Positions 1 to 5,788 of a stretch of DNA of 35,473 nucleotides are shown in pieces (the first letter of the stretch is position 1; every line of letters begins with the position of its first letter). Below the pieces are notes generated by a model. It ran no database searches, was not told where the DNA came from, and worked only from the letters and a program-made list of their open reading frames with translations. The stretch comes from Propionivibrio sp. (GTDB lineage Bacteria; Pseudomonadota; Gammaproteobacteria; Burkholderiales; Rhodocyclaceae). The stretch is from positions 1-35,473 of the forward strand of contig JADJLB010000014.1 in the NCBI GenBank assembly GCA_016705685.1, read 5' to 3'. The position numbers and the translations under genes were made by a program.

Positions 1-78
1 CACCAGGCCGCATTCATCGAATACAGAACCGCGGTCACGTAGTTGAACAGCGGCGGTTTGCCGAACAGCCCAGGCCAT
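1..78 (-). CDS. small unknown ORF, cut by the window edge
   Basis: The leftward frame opens with ATG at 78-76, overlapping the TGA of the upstream HTH gene (TGATG), which suggests translational coupling. It starts MAWAVRQTAAVQLRDRG and is still open at base 1. I do not recognise it. If the molecule is circular, reading continues at 35473, where this frame meets a stop after two more residues, so it may be a short peptide gene lying before the VapE-like gene. Confidence 0.35.
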   Translation of the reverse strand, partial: MAWAVRQTAAVQLRDRGSVFDECGLV

Positions 79-357
79 CACCCGCGCATCCGATGCGTCG
101 TGATCGTCCCCGCCGCGTGCTTGACGACGGTGATGTGGACGTTGCCTAGCGGGCGCGGATCAACGGCCGCCTTCGTCGCGGACTTGATCTCCGGTACGGG
201 CCCGAAGCGGCGCTTCTTCAGGCCCATGAAGTGCGCCGTCCTGCATCACCGCGTTGCCGCTGCGGCCCATCATTTCCCCGATCTGGCGCGCCGTCATCGT
301 CGGGAAATGCTTGCGCAGCAAGGATTCTTCGGCCGTCGTCCAGTGGTTTTTTTCCAT
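78..357 (-). CDS. small HTH / Myb-like DNA-binding protein (frameshifted)
   Basis: It starts at ATG 357 (MEKNHWTTAEESLLRKHF) after a GAGG ribosome site. The pattern W-T-x-x-E-E-x-L-L ... I-G-E-M-M-G-R-S-G-N-A-V is that of small SANT/HTH proteins that recognise DNA. Near 232-240 the frame is lost. The frame one base over continues sensibly (MGLKKRRFGPVPEIKS), and restoring one G in a G run would rejoin the parts. It sits directly downstream of the CII-like gene in the leftward early operon, so an early regulatory role is plausible but inferred. Its C-terminus resembles that of the cassette protein at 7510. Confidence 0.55.
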
Positions 358-359
358 CC

Positions 360-748
360 TCAACCCCCAGCCCTAGCAGTGATCACCTCAATGCGCTTGC
401 TCATCGCGCCGAGCGCCTTGGTGGCCTCGATGAACTCCCGTTGCAGTCGGGCGATTTCGCTCTCCGGGTCGATCGGCACCTGGTCTGCGTAGCTGCCGTC
501 ATGCGCCAGGAAGCGCATCACTGCGTGGCAGCCGTTTCTGCCGGCCGGAGCCGTGAAATCAACGCCACCTGCTTGGGCGAGAACTTCTCTCGACGATCCG
601 TGTTGAGCGCATCGCGCACCTTGCCGGCGGCGTGGTCGGGCGCGTCTTCCGGATACATCAGCGCGCCGACCGTCTTGTACCCTCCCGCTACCAGAATCGC
701 TTCCCGCAGCGCGTCGTTAATGTCCTCGTGGTGCAGATGCATTTGCAT
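360..748 (-). CDS. CII-like phage regulatory protein (frameshifted)
   Basis: The protein starts MQMHLHHEDINDALREAI and continues GGYKTVGALMYPE, a pattern I associate with small CII-type or related regulators of beta- and gammaproteobacterial phages. A second segment in a neighbouring frame (MRFLAHDGSYADQVPIDPE ... LQREFIEATKALGAMSKRIE) completes the usual length of about 125 residues. One missing G near 520-530 (GGGC read as GGC) explains the break. It lies after the Cro-like gene and its terminator. It would act as a DNA-binding activator or repressor of lysogeny genes. The family name is from memory, not a search. Confidence 0.55.
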
Positions 749-972
749 GACTCCCCCTTTTTCTGGCCTGTCCGTGAATCACGTACAGGCGCGGACAGCG
801 TTTTTTAGCGAAAAAAAATAGACTGCACCCATGGCCACGACACCCACCCAAACATGACCCCCAATAAAGAACGCCCCGACCGCAGGAGGACGGCCGAGGC
901 GTTAAAAACGACGTGCGCGTTGTCTGGGAACGCACGTCGGGGGGTAGGGTGGTAAGGGTTGGGCGGGCCATG
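749..972. other. non-coding leader between Cro-like and CII-like genes
   Basis: No convincing gene is seen. On the minus strand it holds a terminator hairpin (904-939), a second hairpin with AACGCC/GGCGTT arms (868-902), and then a leader with very short frames (16-17 codons) before the CII-like ATG. In lambdoid phages this is where early termination and antitermination occur; that role here is inferred. Confidence 0.4.
904..939 (-). terminator. rho-independent terminator after the Cro-like gene
   Basis: On the minus strand CGACGTGCG (939-931) pairs with CGCACGTCG (917-909) and is followed by a T run (908-904). It lies about 35 bases past the stop of the Cro-like gene and could attenuate the leftward early transcript. 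Confidence 0.65.
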
Positions 973-1245
973 TCAGGCGGCCTGGGCATGCTCGGACGGC
1001 ATGCCGTCGAGCGGATTCGGGTAGATGTCGGCGCGCAGCTCGTGCGGCGCGATCTGCCAATCAAGGAAAGCGCAGATCGGTATCACCACATCGGCCGGCG
1101 GCACCTCAATCTTGGCCTCGTTCAGCCAGTACCAGACCGTAACCTGGCTGGTCCGCGAGCCGGGCATGTGAGCGCGTATTCCGCGCGCCAGTTCTGTTTG
1201 GCCGTTGGCCAGATCGACCGCTTTACGAAGGATTTCTTTGCACAT
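973..1245 (-). CDS. Cro/YdaS-like HTH repressor
   Basis: This 90-residue protein has a helix-turn-helix: LRKAVDLANGQTELARGI, then TVWYWLN, then VPPADVVIPI, matching the YdaS/Cro-like pattern in which Q-T-x-L-A-R forms helix 2 and the V-x-x-W-L segment ends the recognition helix. Such proteins bind operators as dimers and act as the early switch of lambda-like phages. It is the first gene behind the leftward promoter at 1254-1282 and is followed by a terminator. The mirrored operators next to it are the likely target. It could instead be the lysogenic repressor; no larger CI-type repressor with a peptidase domain is visible in the window. Confidence 0.65.
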   Translation of the reverse strand: MCKEILRKAVDLANGQTELARGIRAHMPGSRTSQVTVWYWLNEAKIEVPPADVVIPICAFLDWQIAPHELRADIYPNPLDGMPSEHAQAA

Positions 1246-1253
1246 GGAAAATA

Positions 1254-1282
1254 ATATAAGCCCACTGATACATGGGCGTCAA
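1254..1282 (-). promoter_or_regulatory. leftward early promoter
   Basis: Read on the minus strand, TTGACG (1282-1277), a 17-base spacer and TTATAT (1259-1254) lie just before the Cro-like gene. The spacer and -10 box are covered by an 18-base operator arm (1252-1269), so repressor binding should block this promoter. Confidence 0.65.
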
Positions 1283-1378
1283 GCCTTTTTTTATAAGCAC
1301 ACTGTTTTGACAAGCGATAAGCCGGCCCCACTGCGGGCATTTTTTTGCCTGTTTTTCACGAAAATATCAGCCCGCTTA

Positions 1379-1408
1379 TTGACAAATATAAATCAGTGGG
1401 CTTATATT
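1379..1408 (+). promoter_or_regulatory. rightward early promoter
   Basis: A consensus TTGACA (1379-1384) is followed by TTATAT (1402-1407, 17-base spacer) or TATATT (1403-1408, 18-base spacer). The -10 region lies inside the operator arm 1392-1409. It drives the rightward operon that begins at 1447 and probably reads on toward the cassette array. Confidence 0.7.
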
Positions 1409-1446
1409 AAACCTGTCGCAACCCGAAACCAACGACAGGAGGCCAC

Positions 1447-1861
1447 ATGTCACTATTCATGGAATCGATCCACGCCAAAATCACCTACGACGCCGAGCAG
1501 GCATTGATCCACGCGAGGCGTAACAAGCCTTTGATCGACGAAGCCGAGGCGCTCCAGAAAATCCTCGTCGACCACGGCTGCCGGCACGCACAGCCGGACT
1601 GGCTGCGCTACGGCGGCGCGATCTTTGACGACCACTCCCACGATGGCACGATGGCGCGCGCCATCGAATCAGCCGGACTCAAGATCGCGTCCGAAACCAT
1701 CGAGCCCGACAGCCAGGCTTCGGCACCAGTGCCCACCTGCTGCTCGAAGGCCACGCCTGCCGAATCTGGATACACCAGCGGGCCACGTCCGCCGCCGAGA
1801 CGCGCAGCTTCCCGCCGCTGCGCTTTACCACGACCGCGCCGGTCGAAGGCGGGCGGCATGA
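1447..1861 (+). CDS. unknown phage protein, first gene of rightward operon (frameshifted)
   Basis: It starts at ATG 1447 behind a strong ACAGGAGG site. The first part (MSLFMESIHAKITYDAEQAL ...) is intact to about codon 88. The frame is then lost near 1705-1722, and the neighbouring frame continues with FGTSAHLLLEGHACRIW and ATSAAETRSFPPLRFTTT. One missing G in the run near 1850 would bring it to the TGA at 1859-1861, which overlaps the next ATG. Function is not recognised. Being first behind the rightward promoter suggests an early role. Confidence 0.45.
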
Positions 1862-2085
1862 GGGCCCTGCTCCGATTCCTCCAGCGCGCCTGCGCGTACT
1901 ACGTCCTGCGCAGCCTCGAACGGCAGTATCACGACCAGACAAACATGCTCGGCCGCATCATGCACGTTGACAGCTACCTTGCCGCGCAGCGCTCATGGGC
2001 GTCAACTGCCCGCGAGCTGGCCGAAGCACGGCGGCACTACGACCGGCTGCGCTCCGCAACGCCGCGCCGCGAGATGCTGGCATGA
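1858..2085 (+). CDS. small unknown phage protein
   Basis: A 75-residue basic, mostly helical protein (MRALLRFLQRACAYYVLRSL ... LAEARRHYDRLRS). Its ATG overlaps the preceding stop and its TGA overlaps the next ATG (ATGA at both ends), a pattern of tight translational coupling. No domain is recognised. Confidence 0.5.
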   Translation: MRALLRFLQRACAYYVLRSLERQYHDQTNMLGRIMHVDSYLAAQRSWASTARELAEARRHYDRLRSATPRREMLA

Positions 2086-2194
2086 GCGCAGCCACCGCCC
2101 TGGGGTATTTTTCGTCTGGCTGGTGGCCAGCCTGCCGTTCGCCATTCTCATCGGAAAATCAATTCACCGAGGCCAAAATGGCGACATGGAGTGA
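2082..2194 (+). CDS. small single-span membrane protein (frameshifted)
   Basis: It starts MSAATALG in the frame of its ATG (2082). After one base missing in the GGGG run near 2103 it continues VFFVWLVASLPFAILIGKSI, a clear transmembrane segment, and ends HRGQNGDME. It is about 37 residues long. The next gene starts inside its end. Function is unknown. Confidence 0.45.
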
Positions 2195-2436
2195 CAAACC
2201 GATCGTTAAAATGCTCGAAATCCCGAGCCGCTGGATCCCCGGAGCGACCATGGCCGACGCTCTCTTGGCCGCCGAATCTCCGGACCTCAGCGAGGCCGAC
2301 CGCATGACGCGCATCACACAAGGGCATCATCGCCACCATCGCAGAGCGCGACCGGGTCAAGCGACGGCGCGCGGAAGATTTCGACCCGCGCGACTCGGAC
2401 GTGGCGGGAATCAGCGTCGCGGCAATCGAGCCATGA
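2178..2436 (+). CDS. unknown small phage protein (frameshifted)
   Basis: It starts at ATG 2178 (MATWSDKPIVKMLEIPSRWI) and shifts frame near 2320-2325. The rest reads GIIATIAERDRVKRRRAEDF and ends VAAIEP at a TGA overlapping the ATG at 2433. It is about 85 residues with a charged, helical C-terminus. No family is recognised. Confidence 0.45.
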
Positions 2437-2684
2437 ACGCGCCTTTAACACAGACCCAGGCCGACGCCCTGAATCTCGCCATCCTCGCCGTGCAGCGCTA
2501 CGCCGCGATGCATCCGAGGCCATCGTCCGTTGTGCAGAAAGACGCTGCCCAGATGCTCGGGATCAGCGGCGCCACGTTCTCGCGGCTGGTGCGCTCGGGG
2601 CGCGTCACGCTAAACGCCGTCGGCCGCGTACCGATCACCGAAGTCGACCGGCTGCTGGCCGCTCCGCGTTTAACGCCGGGCTAG
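2433..2684 (+). CDS. small HTH protein, excisionase/AlpA-like
   Basis: This 83-residue ORF is intact. Residues around 35-75 read QKDAAQMLGISGATFSRLVR then PITEVDRLLAA, the winged-HTH pattern of MerR/excisionase-type proteins (helix, turn, recognition helix, then a short wing with a conserved R-x-P). Such proteins bend DNA or regulate early genes. No phage integrase is visible next to it or elsewhere in the window. Its last codons run into an attC-like stretch (2668-2697). Confidence 0.6.
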   Translation: MNAPLTQTQADALNLAILAVQRYAAMHPRPSSVVQKDAAQMLGISGATFSRLVRSGRVTLNAVGRVPITEVDRLLAAPRLTPG

Positions 2685-2697
2685 AGCGCGGTTGATC
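2668..2697 (+). repeat. possible attC relic or attachment point at the array's left edge
   Basis: GTTTAACGCC at 2668 resembles an inverse core site with its following bases, and AGAGCGCGGTTGATC at 2683 resembles the right end of the attC sites downstream (for example GAGCGCCGGGTTAGC in attC7). The hairpin middle is missing. It could be a deleted attC, a non-classical GTT target, or chance. Confidence 0.2.
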
Positions 2698-2706
2698 GAG
2701 AACGAT

Positions 2707-2933
2707 ATGGGAATCGTGACGACAGAGTATGCAGAAAAGTTGATGAAGCGATGCCAAATCGGGACGGAATTACAACGAGGCAAACGACCGGCATGCCGAG
2801 TGCTACGGCACGATTGGCGCTCTTGTAGGCAGCAGCGCGACACGCTACGTACTGGTGACACATGCGCGGGGGCAATGCGAGGGCGCGGCATACCGGATTG
2901 AGCCCAGGCGGCACAGAAAGGAACGAGCAATGA
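2707..2933 (+). CDS. unknown small protein (frameshifted)
   Basis: The GAGAACGATATGG at its start matches the leader of the cassette gene at 10300. It begins MGIVTTEYAEKLMK, shifts near 2745-2752 and continues NYNEANDRHAECYGTIGALV then ATRYVLVTHARGQCEGAAY. One extra C near 2903 separates it from the TGA at 2931-2933, which overlaps the next ATG. No function is recognised. It may be the first cargo gene of the array. Confidence 0.45.
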
Positions 2934-3332
2934 TCTACCTGAAAGAGCCGTGGAAATTTGTAAGTGCGGAAAATCCACTAGACCTGAAATGGACTTTTTA
3001 TCACCGATGCTTCAGGATAAACCAAGTGTGCCAGGCTGCTCTGTCGGAGCATAACGCCCGCCGTATTGCTGGCCTGCGTGAATGCCTGCGCCGGAATTTC
3101 CGATGAGGCGCTCGATAGCTGGATGAACCCACCGGAAGGGGGCTTTGGCCACCCTCATGGGCCGAGGCCAGCGCACATTATTTCGCTACATCGCGCGGCA
3201 GAAACTCTCAAGCAGCAGCGCGACGAGCTGCTCGCGGCCATTGAAGCAACGCTCGACGAAAACGGACACCTGGAAGATGGCGACACCTGCACGCTGATTG
3301 CTTTAAAGCGGGCACTCGCAAAAGTCGGCTGA
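2930..3332 (+). CDS. unknown phage-type protein (frameshifted), upstream of attC1
   Basis: It starts at ATG 2930 behind AAAGGAACGAG (MIYLKEPWKF) and shifts frame at about 3060-3070. It continues LACVNACAGISDEALDSW and RAAETLKQQRDELLAAIEA to the stop at 3332. The stretch NARRI plus ACVNACAGIS, then a coiled segment K-Q-Q-R-D-E-L-L, is a pattern I know from small phage proteins of unknown function. A further in-register fragment (DRWDKLQRLGRDWLERAIDR) runs to TAA 3418-3420 inside attC1. The gene may therefore truly end there after another indel. Confidence 0.5.
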
Positions 3333-3414
3333 TGACCGATGGGACAAGCTCCAGCGGCTCGGGCGCGACTGGTTGGAGCGTGCGATTGACCGGGCGAAGG
3401 CGCCCGATAGCGAA

Positions 3415-3537
3415 ACCTAACGTAAAGTCAACCGGCGCTGCGCGCCACGAACAGGAGAAGATGAAATGAGCGAACAGACAGCACAAGAGCAAGCGACGCC
3501 CAAGGGCGCAGCGTCCGTGTTGGACGACGGGTTATGC
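3415..3537 (+). repeat. attC1 (long class)
   Basis: ACCTAAC ... GTTATGC. GGCGCTGCGC (from 3439) pairs with GCGCAGCGTCC (from 3506). The loop holds AGGAGAAG and overlapping ATGAAATGA, able to end one reading frame and start another. It is identical to attC2 and attC12 up to the last ten bases or so. Confidence 0.9.
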
Positions 3538-3654
3538 GCTTCCGCCGTCTCGACAGAGCCGACTTTGCAAGCAAAGACAATTCGCGCGCCGCGATACCCG
3601 AAATGCTTAGGGTGGCCGCGCTGCGGCATGCATACTGCAAGGCAGGAAGAGTGA
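3466..3654 (+). CDS. cassette 2 ORF starting inside attC1
   Basis: This 62-residue ORF starts at ATG in the attC1 loop (MSEQTAQEQATPKGAASVLD) and runs through the core site into cassette 2 (TLQAKTIRAPRYPKCLGWPR). The first 22 residues are encoded by attC itself and recur in the ORFs after attC2 and attC12. The cassette-specific part is unknown. A competing frame, 3603-3713 (MLRVAALRHAYCKAGRV), ends in the attC2 loop in the frame other cassette genes use. Cassette 2 may be a short or decayed cassette. Confidence 0.3.
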   Translation: MSEQTAQEQATPKGAASVLDDGLCASAVSTEPTLQAKTIRAPRYPKCLGWPRCGMHTARQEE

Positions 3655-3658
3655 CTGT

Positions 3659-3781
3659 GCATAACGTAAAGTCAACCGGCGCTGCGCGCCACGAACAGGA
3701 GAAGATGAAATGAGCGAACAGACAGCACAAGAGCAAGCGACGCCCAAGGGCGCAGCGTCCGTGTTGGACGCAGGGTTGGGC
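3659..3781 (+). repeat. attC2 (long class)
   Basis: GCATAAC (3659) ... GTTGGGC (3775), 123 bases. Its inverse core is the exact complement of the core at the start of cassette 2 (GTTATGC at 3531). It shares the same hairpin and stop-start loop as attC1. Confidence 0.9.
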
Positions 3782-3782
3782 A

Positions 3783-3971
3783 TTGTTGTCACTACGGAAG
3801 CAGGCTGAGGAGATAGCCAAATCCGGATTGCCAGGATGGGGTAACACCATGACGGAGGCGGCGGACGAAATCGAAGCCTTGAGGTATAGCCTTCGCTTGG
3901 ACGAGGAACTGATCGGCATGATTCAGAAGATCATCAGCAGTCTTAACAGCAGGCCGATGCCCAACGGTTAG
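3783..3971 (+). CDS. cassette 3: small helical protein, first copy
   Basis: The body reads LRKQAEEIAKSGLPGWGNTM then TEAADEIEALRYSLRLDEEL, a short amphipathic protein like the many small phage proteins of unknown function. A TTG start at 3783 is the only one in frame close to the core site. The second copy (cassette 13) has two extra bases (CACTCTACGG against CACTACGG), which put the gene in frame with the ATG in attC12. One of the two copies probably carries an indel. The gene ends just past the attC3 inverse core. Confidence 0.5.
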   Translation: MLSLRKQAEEIAKSGLPGWGNTMTEAADEIEALRYSLRLDEELIGMIQKIISSLNSRPMPNG

Positions 3972-4043
3972 GAGCTGCGGGCGCGACAAAGCATCAGAAA
4001 ACTGACCACGATTGAACCCGTTAGCTCGACATAAGAGTTAGAC
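3959..4043 (+). repeat. attC3
   Basis: GCCCAAC (3959) ... GTTAGAC (4037), 85 bases. The inner arms are GAGCTGCGGG (3973) and CCCGTTAGCTC. The inverse core exactly complements the core of attC2. The palindrome is weaker than in its neighbours, and a GTTAGGA directly follows the inverse core, giving a back-to-back core pair. Confidence 0.75.
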
Positions 4044-4065
4044 GGCACATTTACGGAGAAAGATT

Positions 4066-4336
4066 ATGGCAGAACTACACCCAGAGCTTGCGAAGGCTAC
4101 GGCAAATACTGCGCTGCAATTTCTCGCCGGTTTTAATGGCGAAGACTTCCGGAGTCATGCGCGAGGATAGCCCCGGACCGCACGACAGAAGGCACCTTGC
4201 GATTGCACTCGACTACATCCAAGAGCTTGGAGCGATGGTACTTAATCTGGCAGACAGGGTGCCGACTAACGCCCGAAGTGAGGCGCGGCCGCTTGCGGGA
4301 CGTCGCGCTCAACTGAAGAGTTGGACGGCTGATTGA
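4066..4336 (+). CDS. cassette 4: small helical protein (frameshifted)
   Basis: It starts at ATG 4066 after ACGGAGAAAG (MAELHPELAKATANTALQFL). The frame is lost near 4149-4155. The next frame continues GVMREDSPGPHDRRHLAIAL and DYIQELGAMVLNLADRV, then reads through attC4 and ends at 4334-4336. The protein is two long helices around a proline-rich turn. Function is not recognised. Confidence 0.5.
4264..4326 (+). repeat. attC4
   Basis: GACTAAC (4264) ... GTTGGAC (4320). The arms GTGAGGCGCGGCCGC and CGTCGCGCTCAACT surround a tiny loop. It is almost identical to attC13 (one indel and one substitution). The inverse core has one mismatch to the attC3 core. Confidence 0.88.
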
Positions 4337-4349
4337 AACGGAGAGACTG

Positions 4350-4588
4350 ATGATTATTGGCGGAAAGTACAACTGGAAGGGTCAGCCAGAGCGGCTGATT
4401 TACCTTGGGAAAAACTGGGCGGTAACGGCTATTGGCACCAGTTTGCTGAAGTAGGCAGCCCAGAAAAGGTGTGGTGTGAAGTGTTGGACGACCAACTGTC
4501 CAGCTTTGAGGAAACACCGCACGACGAAGCCGACGACGTTTGCGATGTGCCACCAATCGGATGGCGCTGCACACGCCAAGGGTCATAG
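4350..4588 (+). CDS. cassette 5 gene A: unknown protein (frameshifted)
   Basis: It starts at ATG 4350 after ACGGAGAGACTG (MIIGGKYNWKGQPERLIYLG). One base is missing or extra in AACTGGGCGG near 4413, after which the protein continues GNGYWHQFAEVGSPEKVWCE and VLDDQLSSFEET to TAG 4586-4588. The restored product is about 79 residues. The pattern K-Y-N-W-x-x-Q-P-E-R-L-x-Y-x-G-x-N-W is one I have seen in phage and plasmid hypothetical proteins. No role is known to me. Confidence 0.5.
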
Positions 4589-4746
4589 CGGACCTTGCGC
4601 GGCTATTGAATACAGTGAAGAAGTTGCAAGTGTCGCACGCGGTATGCGGCGACTTAAAGAGGCGCCTAACGCCGGAATTCAGCGGCTTCGCCTGCTTCTG
4701 GCGAAGCTCCGCTGGAATGAACAGTTATGCCGCACTTGACATGTGA
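4561..4746 (+). CDS. cassette 5 gene B: possible small ORF ending past attC5
   Basis: It starts at ATG 4561, overlapping gene A (MALHTPRVIADLARLLNTVK), and reads across attC5 to TGA 4744-4746. The first 40 residues look helical; the rest is attC-encoded. A competing frame (4476-4739) also spans the site. Treat as tentative. Confidence 0.3.
   Translation: MALHTPRVIADLARLLNTVKKLQVSHAVCGDLKRRLTPEFSGFACFWRSSAGMNSYAALDM
4664..4730 (+). repeat. attC5
   Basis: GCCTAAC (4664) ... GTTATGC (4724). The arms CAGCGGCTTCGCC and GGCGAAGCTCCGCTG pair almost perfectly with an extra base, the classical attC hairpin. Its inverse core matches the attC4 core poorly, so a cassette may have been lost or swapped here. 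Confidence 0.92.
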
Positions 4747-4764
4747 CATGTCACGTGCTATAAT
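4736..4764 (+). promoter_or_regulatory. consensus promoter with palindromic operator in cassette 6
   Basis: TTGACA (4736-4741), a 17-base spacer and TATAAT (4759-4764) form a perfect sigma-70 promoter starting six bases after the attC5 core. The spacer contains the perfect 12-base palindrome GTGACATGTCAC (4743-4754), a likely operator. Transcription would cover cassette 6 and the array beyond. Confidence 0.85.
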
Positions 4765-4793
4765 GGGACTGTAACTTGATAAAGGAGCAGACC

Positions 4794-5057
4794 ATGAAAG
4801 CGTGTCCGAAGGTAGGCGATAGGGTGAAGTTCAAGGGAAACATAGTTGTCGGCCCCTGCACTGGTGTTGTTGAACGCATCTTCAAACAGGAGGAATGGGA
4901 GGACGATGACGACGGCAGAGACATTCGTCCTACCGGGAGAATGATGCCGGAAAAAAACTGGCATGTCGCGGTGAAGGTCGACGCAATTCCTGAGAAATGG
5001 TGCTACGACGAGCGCGGGGTTTTTGCGCCGGAAGTCTGTGACTTGGTGAAAGCATGA
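4794..5057 (+). CDS. cassette 6 gene A: unknown small protein
   Basis: An intact 87-residue ORF with ribosome site AAAGGAG at 4781. It begins MKACPKVGDRVKFKGNIVVG and continues PCTGVVERIF, a beta-barrel-like opening (G-D-R-V-K-F ... G-V-V) that recalls SH3/KOW folds, then an acidic stretch (E-E-W-E-D-D-D-D-G). It is the first gene behind a strong, operator-bearing promoter and overlaps the next gene by ATGA. Function is unknown. Confidence 0.6.
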   Translation: MKACPKVGDRVKFKGNIVVGPCTGVVERIFKQEEWEDDDDGRDIRPTGRMMPEKNWHVAVKVDAIPEKWCYDERGVFAPEVCDLVKA

Positions 5058-5215
5058 ACGCGACGGCAGCGAAGGACCGAAAGCAACAGGAGCGCGACCG
5101 AAAGCGCGAGGCGGGGTTGGTTCCGGTGCAAGAGTGGGTGCATCGGGACGACGCAGAGCGCCTGCGGAAGTACGCGGCCAAGCTACGCAAGGCGAGGGGG
5201 CGCAGTGAGGCATAA
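5054..5215 (+). CDS. cassette 6 gene B: small RHH-like DNA-binding protein
   Basis: A 53-residue ORF coupled to gene A by ATGA (5054-5057). A basic N-terminus with R-K-R-E-A-G-L-V-P-V-Q-E-W-V is followed by the helix HRDDAERLRKYAAKLRKARG, like short ribbon-helix-helix regulators. Its TAA lies in the attC6 inverse core. It may bind the palindrome at 4743-4754, which would make the cassette self-regulating; that is inference. Confidence 0.55.
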   Translation: MNATAAKDRKQQERDRKREAGLVPVQEWVHRDDAERLRKYAAKLRKARGRSEA

Positions 5216-5299
5216 CGCACTAGCTCAGGCGAGCGGCGCGGGAGCGGTTGAGGTAACCACAGGCGGATGTACCGCTTCGCCTGGAGCGGATGGTTCGAC
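5210..5299 (+). repeat. attC6 (atypical core)
   Basis: GCATAAC (5210) exactly complements the attC5 core. The arms GCTCAGGCGAGCGG and CCGCTTCGCCTGGAGC pair. The right core is GTTCGAC (5293), off-consensus at its fourth base, yet the next inverse core is GCCGAAC, which keeps most of the pairing. Confidence 0.82.
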
Positions 5300-5328
5300 G
5301 TCTGGAGCAACGGAGAAAGGATGCTGAC

Positions 5329-5436
5329 ATGGAAATGATAGCCGAGTTTGTTGGAACTGTTTGCGGGTTGGTAATGAGGGCGTTCGACTGGATAACCGGG
5401 AATCGCAAGACGTGGAGCGAGGGAAGAAAGCAATGA
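5329..5436 (+). CDS. cassette 7 gene A: 35-residue peptide
   Basis: It begins MEMIAEFVGTVCGLVMRAFD, a mostly hydrophobic segment that could be membrane-bound, and ends EGRKQ. ACGGAGAAAGG lies upstream. Its TGA overlaps the ATG of gene B. Function is unknown. Confidence 0.45.
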   Translation: MEMIAEFVGTVCGLVMRAFDWITGNRKTWSEGRKQ

Positions 5437-5690
5437 ACAATCGACAGGCGGTTGTGTTGGCAATTCTCCGGAGAGGGGACAAATCAAGAGATTTGTACGA
5501 AGGCCGAGACGGATCGTACTGGGTAACATATTCGGCAAACGATACTTACACCCCTCTAACACGCGCCGAAGCGGAAGAATTGGCACGCGACGTTCCCTTG
5601 GTGCAGAAGTGGCCGGGTTGCTATGCACTCAAGACGCCGAACGTAGAGCTAACCGGCGCTGCGCGCCACGAAAGGAAAACGAAGCCATGA
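5433..5690 (+). CDS. cassette 7 gene B: unknown protein ending in attC7
   Basis: An intact 85-residue ORF: MNNRQAVVLAILRRGDKSRD, YWVTYSANDTYTPLTRAEAE, then an attC-encoded tail NVELTGAARHERKTKP. Such tails are typical of integron cassette proteins whose stop lies in the attC. The stop overlaps an ATG in the attC7 loop. No family is recognised. Confidence 0.6.
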   Translation: MNNRQAVVLAILRRGDKSRDLYEGRDGSYWVTYSANDTYTPLTRAEAEELARDVPLVQKWPGCYALKTPNVELTGAARHERKTKP

Positions 5691-5758
5691 ACGACGAAAA
5701 CACGAAGGCCACAAAGACGCCTGATAGCGCAGCGTCCGCGTTGAGCGCCGGGTTAGCG
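5636..5758 (+). repeat. attC7 (long class)
   Basis: GCCGAAC (5636) ... GTTAGCG (5752), 123 bases. The same GGCGCTGCGCGCC and GCGCAGCGTCC arms as attC1/2/12 with a diverged loop. The loop still carries a purine-rich ribosome site and an ATGA stop-start overlap at 5687-5690. Confidence 0.9.
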
Positions 5759-5788
5759 GTCTTTTTGAGGGAACGAAATGGCATTTGA
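5687..5788 (+). CDS. attC7 leader ORF overlapping the methyltransferase start
   Basis: It starts in the attC7 loop at an ATGA overlap and runs 33 codons across the core site (MNDENTKATKTPDSAASALS ... FLRERNGI). It stops at 5786-5788, eleven bases into the methyltransferase gene. It may serve only to carry ribosomes across the attC into the next gene. Confidence 0.35.
   Translation: MNDENTKATKTPDSAASALSAGLAVFLRERNGI

Larger units (their letters stand above)
1252..1409. promoter_or_regulatory. operator cluster of the phage switch
   Basis: TAATATAAGCCCACTGAT at 1252-1269 is repeated as its exact reverse complement at 1392-1409. Two weaker copies of the 14-base core lie inside: ATAAGCACACTGTT (1293-1306) and ATCAGCCCGCTTAT (1366-1379). 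Their common form is ATAAG-N4-CTGAT. The outer copies cover the -10 regions of the two divergent promoters. This is the expected layout of left and right operators bound by a small repressor. Confidence 0.7.

Noticed and set aside
2930-3469. A 45-codon ORF (ATG 3332) running into attC1
   Set aside because: A neighbouring frame gives a far more protein-like end for the upstream gene. The short ORF is Gly/Ser/Arg-rich and seems to be frame noise, though it does read into the attC in the usual frame.
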